From positions 8,122,001 through 8,186,000 of the forward strand of contig JANTQA010000047.1 of the NCBI GenBank assembly GCA_027625915.1: a stretch of 64,000 bases of DNA, in the 5' to 3' direction. Below the pieces are notes generated by a model. The model saw nothing but the letters and a program-made list of their open reading frames with translations, was not told the DNA's origin and did not search any database. Position numbers and translations under genes: made by a program. Of the stretch, positions 22,191 through 33,240 are shown piece by piece (the first letter of the stretch is position 1; the number at the start of each line of letters is the position of its first letter). The stretch comes from Anaeramoeba flamelloides. Its lineage: Eukaryota > Metamonada > Anaeramoebidae.

Positions 22191-22793
22191 GAAAAAGGGG
22201 TTATAAACCCACGAGCCAAGATATAACAATATAATTGACAATTTTGCAAAATAGAGAATTTGAATATTTAGTTAATTTAACCAATTTTTAACAATTTATA
22301 ATTTTCAGTATAAACAAATCTTTAAAAAAAGACATCATCCTCATCCTAAATAATTTAAAATGTTATTTTTTTATCTAAAAAGGTAGTTCTAAATAAGGAT
22401 TTCATATGAATTCAATTCTTATTTTATTGGATCAGGTTAGAGAAAATTTGATTTCTTTTACTATTTTATTATTTTTTTCCTTTATTTTATTTATTTTTTT
22501 TTGTTTTTTGACAAATTTTTTTTTAATCTAACGAAAAAATAATAAATTTTAAAAAATGAATAAAACAAATATTTTGTACTTTAGATATTTATCTGAATTG
22601 TTCACTATTTATATTCATTTTACGATCCATACTTGTACTCTACAATAATGTTTTTTTTTTTTTCTAAACTTTAATAATAAAAATAAAAAAATGATAATTT
22701 TCAGTTCAAATATAAAAAAATATTGGAATTTATTTATAATTTTCAATAAATAAAAAACAAAAAATAATAAAATATTTAAAGATAAATTTTGCA

Positions 22794-24221
22794 TTAAATA
22801 TTCTTCAAGTTATAAACAGTCTGAAGAATTTGAATTTTATTTTCAAAATTATTAACCTTATTTAAACAGGTTTTATTTGTTTTTTCAATTTGATTTTTAA
22901 AATCATTAATCAGTTTATTACAAGTATTTTCATATTTTTTTTCAAGTTTGCTTATTGATTTGAGATATTTATCATCCAAAGAATTAATTCGCAATTTTAT
23001 TTCTTGATGAGATAATCTCTGTTTTTTATTTTGATATGATTGTGATTGTGATTGTGTTTCGCCTTTTTTAAATAGTTCTGTTAAATATTCATTTTCAATG
23101 GGATATGAAATGGGCGAAGGTGATCGAGTTCCTGATCGTGATTGTGAAGAGATGGGTGAAGGAGAGCGTGATGAGGAATCTGATGAGTTTGGATCTAAAG
23201 TAATGATATCTGAAAGAATATCTAGTTCTGTCAAATTTTCAGTAATTTGGTGATTTATTGCATTTTTGATTGTATTTCGAGTTTTCACTTTTTGGTTTAG
23301 GAATTGTTTATTAGTTGGTGATTGTTCAAAATTATTGGGTTTTGTCACAATTTGTTTTTTATTTCTCAAATGGAAATCATCTATTATTATATTTCTTTGA
23401 GAGGTATCAATTATTTGGTTGTTATTTATCTTTGAAGAGTTATTTTCTTTAGATAAAGTTTTTTTTTTTATATTTTGAATATTTTTTGAAGATGTTTTTG
23501 TATAATATTTGAATTGTGGTATTTGTTTTTTAGATGCGAAATGAATCAAAGCATTATGGTGCTTTGTTTTTGTATTATTAGGGTACATTTGGTTGTTTTT
23601 TGAGTTTTTTGATTTATTCAGTAATTCTGATTGGGATTGAGTTTTTCGAAATGATTTCTTTATTGGCTGGTTTTGATTTTGATTTAAAGATATATCTTTG
23701 ATAATTTTTTTTAAAGAATAAATCCTATCAAGTCTATCATCGTTGCAATCAATAAGATCCGAATCTTCATTACAAATTATTGTTTGTGTTTGGCCAATTA
23801 TTTGTTGTTGGTTATTTACATTTGGTTCAGATTTTGATTTTGGAAAATAAGTTGTATACGGAGTCTTTTTATACCTTTTATAACCAAAATTATTAATTTT
23901 ATAATTATTTACATCCTTTCTTTCATTCTGGAATACATTGTGGTTTAAATTTTCATTAATTTTCTTTGAATTTAATATTAAATTTGAGAAAGTAGAAGTG
24001 TCTGGTGCTTTTTTATTGTTTACATCTAATTGGGAATTTCTTTGATTTATATTATTCCCATTTGATTTTGGTTGTTTATTTTCTTCATCTAATTTTATAT
24101 TTTGGATTTCATTTAACAATTCTTTAGCGCTGGGCCTTTGCTCTTTTGGTAATAGACATTTTGTTATTATTTTTTTCCAAATTTTATTTTGAACGAGTGA
24201 AATCGATTTTGGTAGAATTCC
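22794..24221 (-). CDS. WNK-like pseudokinase exon 2
   Basis: It starts after ACTAATAG and completes the kinase fold (QRPSAKELLNE), then a long low-complexity tail of about 440 residues with KKTPYTTYFPKSKSEP, SDSSSRSPSPISSQSRSGTR and a final helical segment SLDDKYLKSISKLEKKYENT. Read alone this looks like an orphan asparagine-rich protein starting at 24119; the kinase end upstream shows it is a 3' exon. Confidence 0.75.
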   Translation of the reverse strand, partial: GILPKSISLVQNKIWKKIITKCLLPKEQRPSAKELLNEIQNIKLDEENKQPKSNGNNINQRNSQLDVNNKKAPDTSTFSNLILNSKKINENLNHNVFQNERKDVNNYKINNFGYKRYKKTPYTTYFPKSKSEPNVNNQQQIIGQTQTIICNEDSDLIDCNDDRLDRIYSLKKIIKDISLNQNQNQPIKKSFRKTQSQSELLNKSKNSKNNQMYPNNTKTKHHNALIHFASKKQIPQFKYYTKTSSKNIQNIKKKTLSKENNSSKINNNQIIDTSQRNIIIDDFHLRNKKQIVTKPNNFEQSPTNKQFLNQKVKTRNTIKNAINHQITENLTELDILSDIITLDPNSSDSSSRSPSPISSQSRSGTRSPSPISYPIENEYLTELFKKGETQSQSQSYQNKKQRLSHQEIKLRINSLDDKYLKSISKLEKKYENTCNKLINDFKNQIEKTNKTCLNKVNNFENKIQILQTVYNLKNI

Positions 24222-24385
24222 CTATTAGTTACACATTATATTATTTTAGTTATATTATTAATTTTAAAAATAAAAGATTGAATTGTTTTTGTTAATATAA
24301 TTTATATTTGATAAAAAGAAACTTGAAGACGAATATAAAGTGTGTTTTATCAAATTTTTTTAACTTTTACTTTTCTTTTTTATTT

Positions 24386-24421
<36 letters not shown>

Positions 24422-27412
24422 AGAACCCTCAAATAACCTAATTAAGGTTGAAATAAAATTTTTAATTTGAATTTTTATGAAAAGATTCTATATATTAAAT
24501 TTATTAACAATTATATTTGAAACAAAATTTTAAAATTAAAAATTGGATAAAGCTTGAAAAAATTTTATAACATTTGAAATCTTTTTCTTATTTTTTGTGA
24601 TTTTATTATTTTTCAATATAAATATTTTCAAAAAAAAATTTTAATTTATTTTTGATCAGTTTGTCTAAACATCAAAAACTTGGTAGTTTTAATGATTATA
24701 ACACATCATACTTTACTGGATTTTTTTGGGGGTGAACATTTGCACCCCGAAATGACCTAAAATATTTTAATAAATAATTTATTTGTTATAAAAGATATTT
24801 CAATCATATAGAAAAATTTATTTTATCTATTGGTTATCATTCAATAGTAATATAGATACTTTAATTAGATTCTAAATAATTAAATATATATATATATTTA
24901 AAAAAAAAAAAATATTTTTTTTTCATTGTAAAATTTGGAAATTTTTTTTAACAAATAAATTTTTTTCACATTTAAAGGATTTTATCAATAGTTCTAGTCA
25001 GATTAATAATTAATTTTTTTTTTTTAAATTTTTACTATTTTTTAATTTTTGACTTTTTAAAATCTAGACTAAAATAAACAATATTATTGAATAAGAACAT
25101 AGAACAAAAATTATTTTCCAAGATTTGTATTAATTTAGATTAAAAAATCCGATTTTTATAGTTAATATTAAGATTTTTTTCAATTTAATAGTAAAAAATT
25201 TGAAAAAAATTTTCTTCAAGGCTAAGAGGTTATTTTTATTAAATTTTAAAAGTATTTTAAATCTGATGGATATCTTCCAAATAGGGAATCAATTGTTTCT
25301 ACTATTAAAGAATTATTTATTTTTTAAATTAAAAAAGATATTTTTTTTTTTGATTTTTTCGTTAGGTTTTTTTTACTTTTAGAAATAAACCGAAAATTTT
25401 TTAAATTTTCAGTTTATTACAAAAAGTAAAAAAAAAAAACGCCGTTAACTTTTCCAGAATTGAAAAGAATAGAGGAAAATCTATGATTTTTCTCCAATCT
25501 TTTAATTTCTTAAATTAACAAAAATCTAAGCACTCTACGGACACTTACAGAATATTTATTATCAGTTTATTTTATTTTCCGTATTTGAGTTTTTTTAGAT
25601 GACTGGAGTGTTTTCAAAACTATGAGTTATTATCTCTTCAAAAAAATATCCCAAAGTTGAATTTAAGGAAAATTCATTGCCACATCCATTTTAAAGATTT
25701 TTAGCAAAAATAGACCTTTTTTTCTAGACTTGGGATTTTTAAAAATCGTAGTACTATTAACCATAATATATACACCAGTCTCAGGATTGTTAAGAACTGG
25801 AATCTTGATTGTATTGTGAATAAACTCTATTAAAAAGGATAAAAAGATAATTGAAGTAATAGGTTTGTCTAACTTGGAATTTTAAAATTTTATTTTTTTA
25901 TACCAGTAATGTATTGTTTGAAAATAAATTCAAAGAACCTTTACTATTTTTTTTTTTGAAAATCACTTCTTCATTAAGGAGGATCCAAAATAAAGCCATC
26001 ATTATGTGGTGTATGAATCGAAACATCAGTGAATTATTCTCTTTATTTCTTGAGATCCAGAAGAACTTTTAAATTTCAATCTTTTAGGAATTTGGGATTT
26101 TGACTTGATCAGAATTCATAATTGTAAATTAGTAGTGTTTTCTACTGCCCAACCATGATTCTTCCAAGCTAAGTGTGATCTAATTTACAATAAAAAAATT
26201 GTTTAAAAAAACCAAGTCTTATCAAAAAGAAAAGGGTTTGGGTGGTTTTCAGTATCAACTTACATATAAGAATTCAATCAGAGGAAAATTTCAAAGACTA
26301 CAGTTAGTTCCACTTTTAAGGCACAAACTTTCAACGAAATTTAAGGCACAAAAAAAATCTCAAATTAAGACACAAAATTCAGATTCTAGTAAAATAAATT
26401 GTAAAAAAAAAAAATAATAATTTTGTATCTTAATTTGAGATTTTTATTGTGCCTTAAATTTCGTTGAAAGTTTGTGTCTTAAAAGTGGAACTGACGGTAC
26501 TAAATTGTAATTTTATCGTTCTTCTCGATCTCAAGAGATAAAGAGAATAATTCACTGATGTTTCGATTCGTCCGCTCACTGTTAATGGCTTTATTTTGAA
26601 TGGTCTATAACCAAGCATCAAAAAAAAATAAAATAAAAGACTCTTATTCTGGGAACCTTAATTGAAATAATTGAAAAAATTTAAAAAAGACAGAGAAAAG
26701 ATTTTGTACAATTGAAAAAGCAATCGTTTCAAAAACGAAATTGTTGGTTTGGTTCAAAAAAAAAGAGAGTAAAAATATCAAAAGAACGGTATTTTACCTT
26801 TTTGAAATTATTTAAAAATTCTGTACGAGTTGCACATTCGCTATATGGCTTTTGGAAAGTAAGTGCCTGTAATAAGCATAAAGCTAGACAAAATATATCA
26901 GACTTTTCATCATAGTTGGAAGCAAAAAATTCAGGGGACAAAGCAATATTTGAATTTATCAATTCTTGATCATTAATACAGAGCAATCCAATTTGGTCAA
27001 GCACCAAATTGTTGTTAGGCAACATATAAATGTACTCGGGGGTTAACACTTTTTGCAAAATGGGTGGTGTTTGAGAATGAAGAAAGATCAAATGGGTTAG
27101 TATTTGTAACAAGATTCGTTTTAAAATGCGAAAATCTATCTGCTTATTCTTGTGTCTTTTCAAATATTGTGAAAGTGTAACTTGGTTTTGGAACTTGGTA
27201 TGGTAAATTAGTTTCTTTCTTTCAAGAAAATTCCAGTCAAGTACATTCCCAAAGTTCTTTAATTTACAGCTCTGGAGATATCTTAAAACATGTTCAATTT
27301 TTTTTTTTTCTTCAATTTTTAGTGCTTTGAACATGATCTGTTTCTCATACACTGGATCTCTTTTTTCCCTACTAATTACTTTTATGGAGTATTTGAGTGA
27401 TTGTTCACTCAT
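22794..27412 (-). CDS. WNK-like pseudokinase with SR-like and coiled-coil tail (two exons)
   Basis: Exon 1 (27412-26798) and exon 2 (24221-22794) join in phase 0 to 680 residues. The kinase C-lobe is split by the intron. Exon 1 has LSQYLKRHKNKQI, ILLQILTHLIFLHSQTPPIL, SPEFFASNYDEKSDIFCLAL and QKPYSECATRTEF, closely parallel to WNK kinases ([54 protein letters not shown]). Exon 2 opens with GILPKSISLVQNKIWKKIIT, KCLLPKEQRPSAKELL, the end of the fold. HRD is replaced by QKV and the DLG aspartate by Q, so catalysis is probably lost. The tail is N/K-rich, has RSPSPIS repeats near residues 520-545 and ends in a coiled coil (about 600-680). The start MSEQSLKYS is 5' of the fold. NRBP-type pseudokinases are an alternative relative. 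Confidence 0.75.
24388..24416. repeat. TA microsatellite
   Basis: About 14 TA dinucleotides in the WNK-like gene's intron. Confidence 0.9.
25365..25555 (-). repeat. P2 and P3 palindromic modules
   Basis: P2: TTTTACTTTTAGAAATAAAC to ACAAAAAGTAAAAAA (25370-25437). P3: AACTTTTCCAGAATTGAAAA to TCCAATCTTTTAATTTC (25445-25515). These are followed by GCACTCTACGGACACTT (25530-25546), the reverse complement of the AAGTGCCGTAGAGTGC unit found next to the 53-59 kb arrays, so this array is in opposite orientation. Confidence 0.6.
25985..26600. mobile_element. Nested inverted-repeat element
   Basis: The outer arms, 25985-26065 and 26516-26600, are reverse complements (GAATCGAAACATCAGTGAAT and TATTCTCTTTATTTCTTGAG in the left arm) and also share CAAAATAAAGCCAT further out. 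Between them lies fold-back element M copy 2 (26300-26497). Confidence 0.7.
26300..26497. mobile_element. Fold-back element, family M, copy 2
   Basis: Arms 26300-26378 and 26419-26497 are near-perfect reverse complements (CAGTTAGTTCCACTTTTAAG and GCACAAACTTTCAACGAAAT in the left arm). A loop of about 40 bp separates them. It is the cleanest of three copies in the window. Confidence 0.8.
26798..27412 (-). CDS. WNK-like pseudokinase exon 1
   Basis: 205 codons from ATG at 27412 to FLNNFKK, then donor GTAAAATA. It encodes a divergent N-lobe (YEKQIMFKALKIEEKKKIEH) with no glycine-rich loop visible, the hinge region and most of the C-lobe. ATTTTAGGGATAATG lies just upstream, so a 5'UTR intron acceptor is possible. 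Confidence 0.75.
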
Positions 27413-27466
27413 TATCCCTAAAATTTACAAAAAAAATACAAGAATTGAAAGAAAAAAAAAAAATGT

Positions 27467-27652
27467 TTAATTTTGGGTATTTGTAATCCTGAATTTTAAT
27501 AAGAATTTCAGATGTTGCTTTCTAGTCATATAGATGGCTTTTGGAAGGACTTTTACAGAAATTTTCATCTCCAACAAAACACCACCTTCTTTGTATTCTT
27601 CAACTTTTGTAAGAACATTGTAAAATTTTTTTTCGAGAACACCAAAAAACAT
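27467..27652 (-). CDS. Probable last exon of the unidentified gene
   Basis: It reads FFGVLEKKFYNVLTKVEEYK, EGGVLLEMKISVKVLPKAIY, MTRKQHLKFLLKFRITNTQN, stop. Residue and codon choice are clearly coding (GAA GAA TAC AAA GAA GGT GGT). A preceding exon ending NNFQRL (about 27700) could join through an intron of about 40-50 bp, which would be short but possible here. Confidence 0.45.
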   Translation of the reverse strand: MFFGVLEKKFYNVLTKVEEYKEGGVLLEMKISVKVLPKAIYMTRKQHLKFLLKFRITNTQN

Positions 27653-28923
27653 CTCCTTTTACCAAGCTTTTCACTTTTCTATTTTACAAGTCTTTGGAAA
27701 TTGTTGGGTTCTTTGAGGTACTCCTGGATTTCGAAAGTCTTGAGATTTTTTGTCAGGTCTGTTTTACTTTTTTCCTCTTTTTTTTTTTATTTTCACAAAA
27801 TCAAATTTCGAAATTTGTTTTTAGAAACTTAGTGTTTAATTTTAGGCTTGATCCTGAGATAAGAGATTTCCCAAAATTATTGTTTTGTATTTTTTATTAA
27901 TTTTTCGTAAAAAAGCCAGAAAAAAACTTGTATATAATCAAAATCAAATAAAACATATAATTCATACACTTCCTTTTCCAAAAGAATCTTGTTTTGGTTT
28001 TGACCAAAATATTTTTTATTATTAAGGTACAACAAAAAATTACAAGATTTTACAAAGCTTTTCACCCTCAAAGGAGTTAAAAGGATTTAAAAGGTTTGGA
28101 AAATCTTTTAATGACTGTGTTGTTGTTTATAAACTGTCTCAAAGCTTTCGAAAAGACAAGAGATTGTTTGTAAAATGTTAAAAAGATATGTTTTTCTGAC
28201 TTTATAATCTTAAACAAACTGAAAAAACTCAAGGTATGGACTGCTGAATAAACACCAAATAAAATTTTCTGTTTTAATGTGATTTCCACTTTCAGGTGAA
28301 ATGGAAATAATATAAACGTAATAAAAATAACAAAACTAAAGTCTCTTGTATTAGAAAGTGTTCAATATTTATTTTGTTTTTGACCTGAAAATATTCAACC
28401 AAGTTTGTCTTGAAAATTTATTTCATAATACCTTGTTAAAAGGCACTTATAATTGAAAGTCCAAGGTCTTTGTTTGAAATACAAACTTTTCAAAATTTTT
28501 TTTTCGAATTGGTATATAGTTGTTTTTAACAAGAAGGACTTACAAAGAATTACGTCAATTAAAATTTTTGTGATCAATTTTTATAATTTTTCTCACCTTT
28601 CAAATCTTTTATGATTTAAGGAGAATTTACCTTTTCCTTTTTCAAAAAAGAAAGAAAAAGCTGAAACCCCAAACGAAAATTACACCAAGATTGTTAAAAT
28701 TGATTAGACTATCATTCTTATTTGAATACCAACTTCAAGTTTTTAAGTGTGATATAAAAATATTATATGGAGAAAAAAATTTTGTTGATAGATTAAGAGG
28801 ACAAAAGATAAAATAAAATTTCGAGTTTAAATTAGTAAAAAATGCCAGTATTTGATTGTTATTATTTGTGAGAGGTAAAGTATCAAAATAGTTGCTCTTT
28901 TTGCCAAAAACACGTTTTTTCAT
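27467..28923 (-). CDS. Unidentified intron-rich gene (exons not resolved)
   Basis: Successive minus-strand segments with coding character lie between short AT-rich gaps: an ATG start at 28923 (MKKRVFGKKSNYFDTLPLTN), then LCKSFLLKTTIYQFEKKILK and SLYFKQRPWTFNYKCLLT before an AAG|GTATTA donor (about 28438), KINIEHFLIQETLVLLFLLR, EITLKQKILFGVYSAVHTLS, LLEKEVYELYVLFDFDYIQ, DLTKNLKTFEIQEYLKEPNN, and the last exon ending at 27467. I could not fix every splice site and do not recognise the family. It ends 55 bp before the WNK-like start and runs in the same direction. Confidence 0.4.
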
Positions 28924-28989
28924 TGAGATTTTTTTATTGTGGTTAAAAGCTATGTAAGAATGAAAAGTGGGCCTAAAATACCTTTGTTG

Positions 28990-29379
28990 AGTGAATATAT
29001 CACTATTTAGAATTTATGGTTTGAAAACTTAAGGCAATAAAGAAAAAACAATAAAAATAAAGTGAAAACAAAAAATCTTTAAAATAGTAAAAAATATATA
29101 AATTCGGGCACTAAGTGCCCCCACCCTGAGAGTTGTGTAATACCAATTATTAATCTCGGAATGTGGAATTTTTATCTATAATTGATAATCTTTCTATCGA
29201 GTTTTTAATCCTCCTGTGTATTCATGACGTGGATAGTTTCTATTAGGTCATGAAAATGATACATTTATTTTTTATATATATTTTAATTATTTTTCTTCTC
29301 TTTTTTTTTATTTGATGATTTTTCTTTAATTACTCCTTTCTATAAATAAATAAATAAATAAGTGAATATATCACTATTT
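28990..29379 (+). mobile_element. Q retroposon copy 1 with 19-bp target duplication
   Basis: The element 29009-29360 is flanked by AGTGAATATATCACTATTT at 28990-29008 and 29361-29379. It contains TTCGGGCACTAAGTGCCCCC and AGTTGTGTAATACCAATTAT, and ends in a (TAAA)n tail. It lacks about 60 bp present at the left end of copies 2 and 3, as 5'-truncated retroposition would leave. Confidence 0.85.
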
Positions 29380-29399
29380 CAAAGAAATTCCCTGTTTTA

Positions 29400-29600
29400 T
29401 TAATCCAGTCCTAAGGAAATTTTTATCTCTTTATCAACGACTATACCTATGTTAAAATCAAATCTTAAGATCAACTCATTGATATTTTCAGAAAATATTA
29501 AATTATATATTGAATTGTTTTGAAAATTATCAGAATTTTTTTTAATTTCTTGAATAATCTCTTTTTTTTTTCGGCGAAAATTCTCTAAATTGAAACACAT
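29400..29600 (-). CDS. Small open frame, possible first exon
   Basis: 66 codons from a true ATG: MCFNLENFRRKKKEIIQEIK, KNSDNFQNNSIYNLIFSENI, NELILRFDFNI, then a GTATAG that could be a donor. The residues look coding. It sits upstream of the unidentified gene at 27467-28923 on the same strand, separated by the Q insertion, so it may be that gene's 5' exon or a small separate gene. Confidence 0.33.
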   Translation of the reverse strand: MCFNLENFRRKKKEIIQEIKKNSDNFQNNSIYNLIFSENINELILRFDFNIGIVVDKEIKISLGLD

Positions 29601-31747
29601 TTTTCTAGTATAAATTTAACGTTTGATCTTTATTTTTCGAATTTCTTTTTTAACCCTTATAAAAAATCATTATATTACAGCAAGATACAATCTTTCTAAC
29701 AATATTTTCAGTGATATTCTGTTTTTTTGAATAAAAACATATTTTTTATTTTTTTATGGCATGTTAGAATTTGTATTATTTAAAAATATTTTCGAATTTT
29801 GAAATAATATTTTTAATTTTATATAATATGTAAAAAATAAAAATGAAAATATTCGATTCCAATTCGATTAAAAAAACAAATGTTTTTTTTACCAAAATTT
29901 TGGGAATTTAAATCAGTTTACTACTCAGTTTTTTTAAAGTTGTGATACTTCTAACAATTTGATTTCTTTCATTCATTATTATTTTATTAATAGTTGTTAA
30001 TAATATCCAAAATCTATAGCATTATTTATAATGTTATCTTTTTTTGATAGGTAAATATAACTTTACAAACCCAAAGATTGGCCTTTTAGCATTCAAAAAA
30101 ATGTTAGTAATTTGTTCATTTTTTATGCCAGCTTTTAGATTGTATTATTGTTTTTTAATGAGTTTCTATCAAATTTTAAATAATTTCTAAAAATTATTAC
30201 ACAAATATAATTTGGTTATTAAATTTATGAAAAAAAACTTTTTTTTTCAGATAATTATCAGTCTTTATTGAATCAAACTCAGATTCGTTGACTGTTGATA
30301 ATATATTTCTTTAATGATTTTAGGTGTAATTTTTCTCGAAAAAAGGAAAACATTACATTCTGAAAAAATGATTTTATCAAATCTGTGTATGCTATTTTGG
30401 CAACTGTAATCTATACGATCTAGAAGAAAATAGTATTCTCAAAAAAAATATCAGAATTTTTAATTTGTGTTGTAAAAAATATATATCGATAAAATTGGGA
30501 ATTATTTTAAAGATTTTAAATAATACCACATATAGAAGTATATCAATTCTTAAATTGACAATATAAAAGAATATGGATATTATCATAGATTAAATCAACG
30601 TATATTATTTACATTTACAAATATGCCCATCAAAATATTTTGATAAAAAGGATACTAAGAATTAATCAATATTTTTAGAAAACTAGTTACAGACAATTTA
30701 AATAAAACACCGATAATATTTGAAGGTAAATAAATATTTATTTTTTTAAAATCCGGATCTAAAGTTAGAAAATTTTAGATTCTATTCAAAATTCTTTCAG
30801 AATTAAACTTCTTAGTATAAAATTTCCATAGATCAAAAAGAAAAAAAAACTTTCAAATTTTCAAACCTAGCAGTTATCAGATAAAATATCAATCTGAAAC
30901 TGTTACCCCTTAAATTAAAGTAATACCTCACAATTCAAAAAAATGAATTATTATCAAAATGTATTAAAGATGAATAAAAAGTTTGCCTATTTAAATTTTA
31001 TTATTTGATTTGAGTTTATTGAAGATATTTTTAAATACAAAATCGCGCTACTTTTTTTTAAAAATAGTGGCAAGAAAATCAGATTCTTGATTTCAAATAA
31101 AAAGAACAGATCTTATTTTTATACTAAAATTAGTTTTTGTGTAATTAAGATATCAAAGGTAAAAAAAGGTTTGGATTTAAACAATAAATGATGACACTAA
31201 ATATTTTTTTAATCTTATTACACATAATACGAAATATTAAGAATAAAATTTTCTTTAATTACAAAATTATTGTGAACTTTTTTTTGAAAAGAAGTTTCTT
31301 AATAAATATTAAAAAGTAATCTCTTTTATAAGATAATTATTATTCTTCTAATTACTTAATAATTAGCTAGAACAAAAAAATGATAATTTTTTATTTTTGA
31401 ATAAAGAAAAAAGGAAAAAAAAAACCTTTTAAAAATTAAAAAAAAAAAAAAACAATTTGTTAGATATTACTAACCAATAAACATTTAATAATAATAATAA
31501 ATAAAAATTGTTACCGATAAAAGTTTTATATTGAAACATATCGAACGGGTTTATAATCGTTTAAAATAAAAAAAAAAAAAAAAACCCTGTTTTTTCACAA
31601 ATAATAAAATGAAAAAAAAGTAAATAAAATTAATCTAAAAAAGATAGCCTGGAAAATAAATATTTTCCTGATCATAACTATTTTGAAAATAATATATCAA
31701 TAATCTGAATTAATAATTAACTATTTAATTAAATAATAAGTAATTGA
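29601..31747. other. Intergenic, featureless AT-rich DNA
   Basis: This is A/T homopolymer-rich sequence between the SIN3 3' end and the next gene. No repeat family member, tRNA or coding island was recognised in it. Confidence 0.55.
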
Positions 31748-32756
31748 TTAATTTTTATTCTGGTTTTTCTTACAACGCCAGTGATAATCTTCGCTTCCAA
31801 CGACATAGTATTTTTTCAAAGTTTTTAGATGTACTTTATATATTAAAGAATTTACTACTTTGACATTTTCACTAGCCACATCAAGCATTTGGTACTCTAG
31901 TTCTTCAGGATCAACATTTTCAATAATTTCCTCTTTGGGTATTTTTTTCTTCCATAATTTTTTATTTCTATTTAAATAAATTTTAAATGTTTTAATTAAA
32001 TTATTACATTGTTCAAAATCATCAAAATTTAAACTGGATATATCAATATTCAAGTTAATATGGCTCAGAGATGTTGTTCCTTTCCCCGTTCTTGTTGATT
32101 TGTTAATCCTTTGATTTTGGTTAGTAACTCGATTATGAATGATATTTCGATGATTAGAATTATTCTCCTTAATAATGTAACCGTCATTATTAATATTGTA
32201 ATTATTATTATTATTATTATTATTATTATTTTGTACTAAAATTTCATTTGCATTCATATATTGGTGATTATGACGGTTATTTTTTGTTTGTAGTCTATTA
32301 TTGTGGTTTTCCTTTTGAATTAAATTTTCTTTTTGCCTTGGGTTCTGGTTTTGTTTATTTGGGGGCGATGGCTGGATATATTTTAAAGATATTTGACTAG
32401 TTTTAATCTGATTATTTACGAATACCTTTTGAAAAGAAAATTGAAAGAAATTTTTTGTATAAATATGAGACTTAACTCTGGAGAAATCAATTTTGGAATT
32501 GGAATTTGGATCCTTTTTTCGTTGTCTCAGAAATAGCAATAATAATCTTTTTGTTTCCTTTTTCCAAAATAAATCAACAATTAGATAAAGTATTAAATTA
32601 ATAATTTTGTCTATGTTTAAAGTATTAAAACTTTGAAAACGGAATAAAGAATTAACTTTAAATTTATATTCTTCAAATGAAATTTTTTGAAAAATTAAGG
32701 ATTTAATTAATTTTATATATTGTTGAAATGGATTAATTGCTGAACAAGTATTATTA

Positions 32757-32793
<37 letters not shown>

Positions 32794-33197
32794 GGCTGTT
32801 GTTGTTAGTAGATTTTCTTTGATTTCTTTTTTTGATTAATTCCTCACAAATTATATTATTGATTGTAAAATAATTCTTTTTTTTTTTTATATTTTCTCTA
32901 ATTTGTTTAACCTTTAATAATCTATTATTTTCTTGAATTGATAATTTTTTAATTTCTTTTAATCTATTATATAATAATTCAAATACTCTAAATAAATAAT
33001 AAAAATACCCATTACCATTAAATGTATAATGATCTTCAATTTGATTTTTTTTGAAGAAATAATCAATTTTTGGATAGATTTCTTCTAATAAATTTTCTTC
33101 CGATATTTTATTATTATTGTTATTGTTATTGTTATCATTGCTATCATTATTGTTATTCCCCTTTTTATCATCATCATCATCACCATCATCACCATCG

Positions 33198-33240
<43 letters not shown>

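Larger units (their letters stand above)
20445..22793. other. Intergenic region between two convergent genes
   Basis: It holds dispersed repeat D copy 2, a decayed inverted copy of the orphan exon (21480-21645), a G-rich tract (21738-21752) and a C+A-rich stretch (22104-22190). No gene was seen. Confidence 0.6.
24222..26797 (-). other. Intron of the WNK-like gene
   Basis: A 2576-bp intron, donor GTAAAATA and acceptor ACTAATAG. It contains a TA run (24388-24416), P-module remnants (25365-25530) and a nested inverted-repeat element (25985-26600). Confidence 0.7.

Noticed and set aside
24119-24119. Start of an asparagine-rich protein at 24119
   Set aside because: The frame continues upstream with the end of a kinase fold and an acceptor; it is exon 2 of the WNK-like gene.
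27512-27900. Plus-strand frames of 106 and 68 codons
   Set aside because: They are antisense to better minus-strand exons of the unidentified gene and rich in Phe/Leu from poly-A/T.
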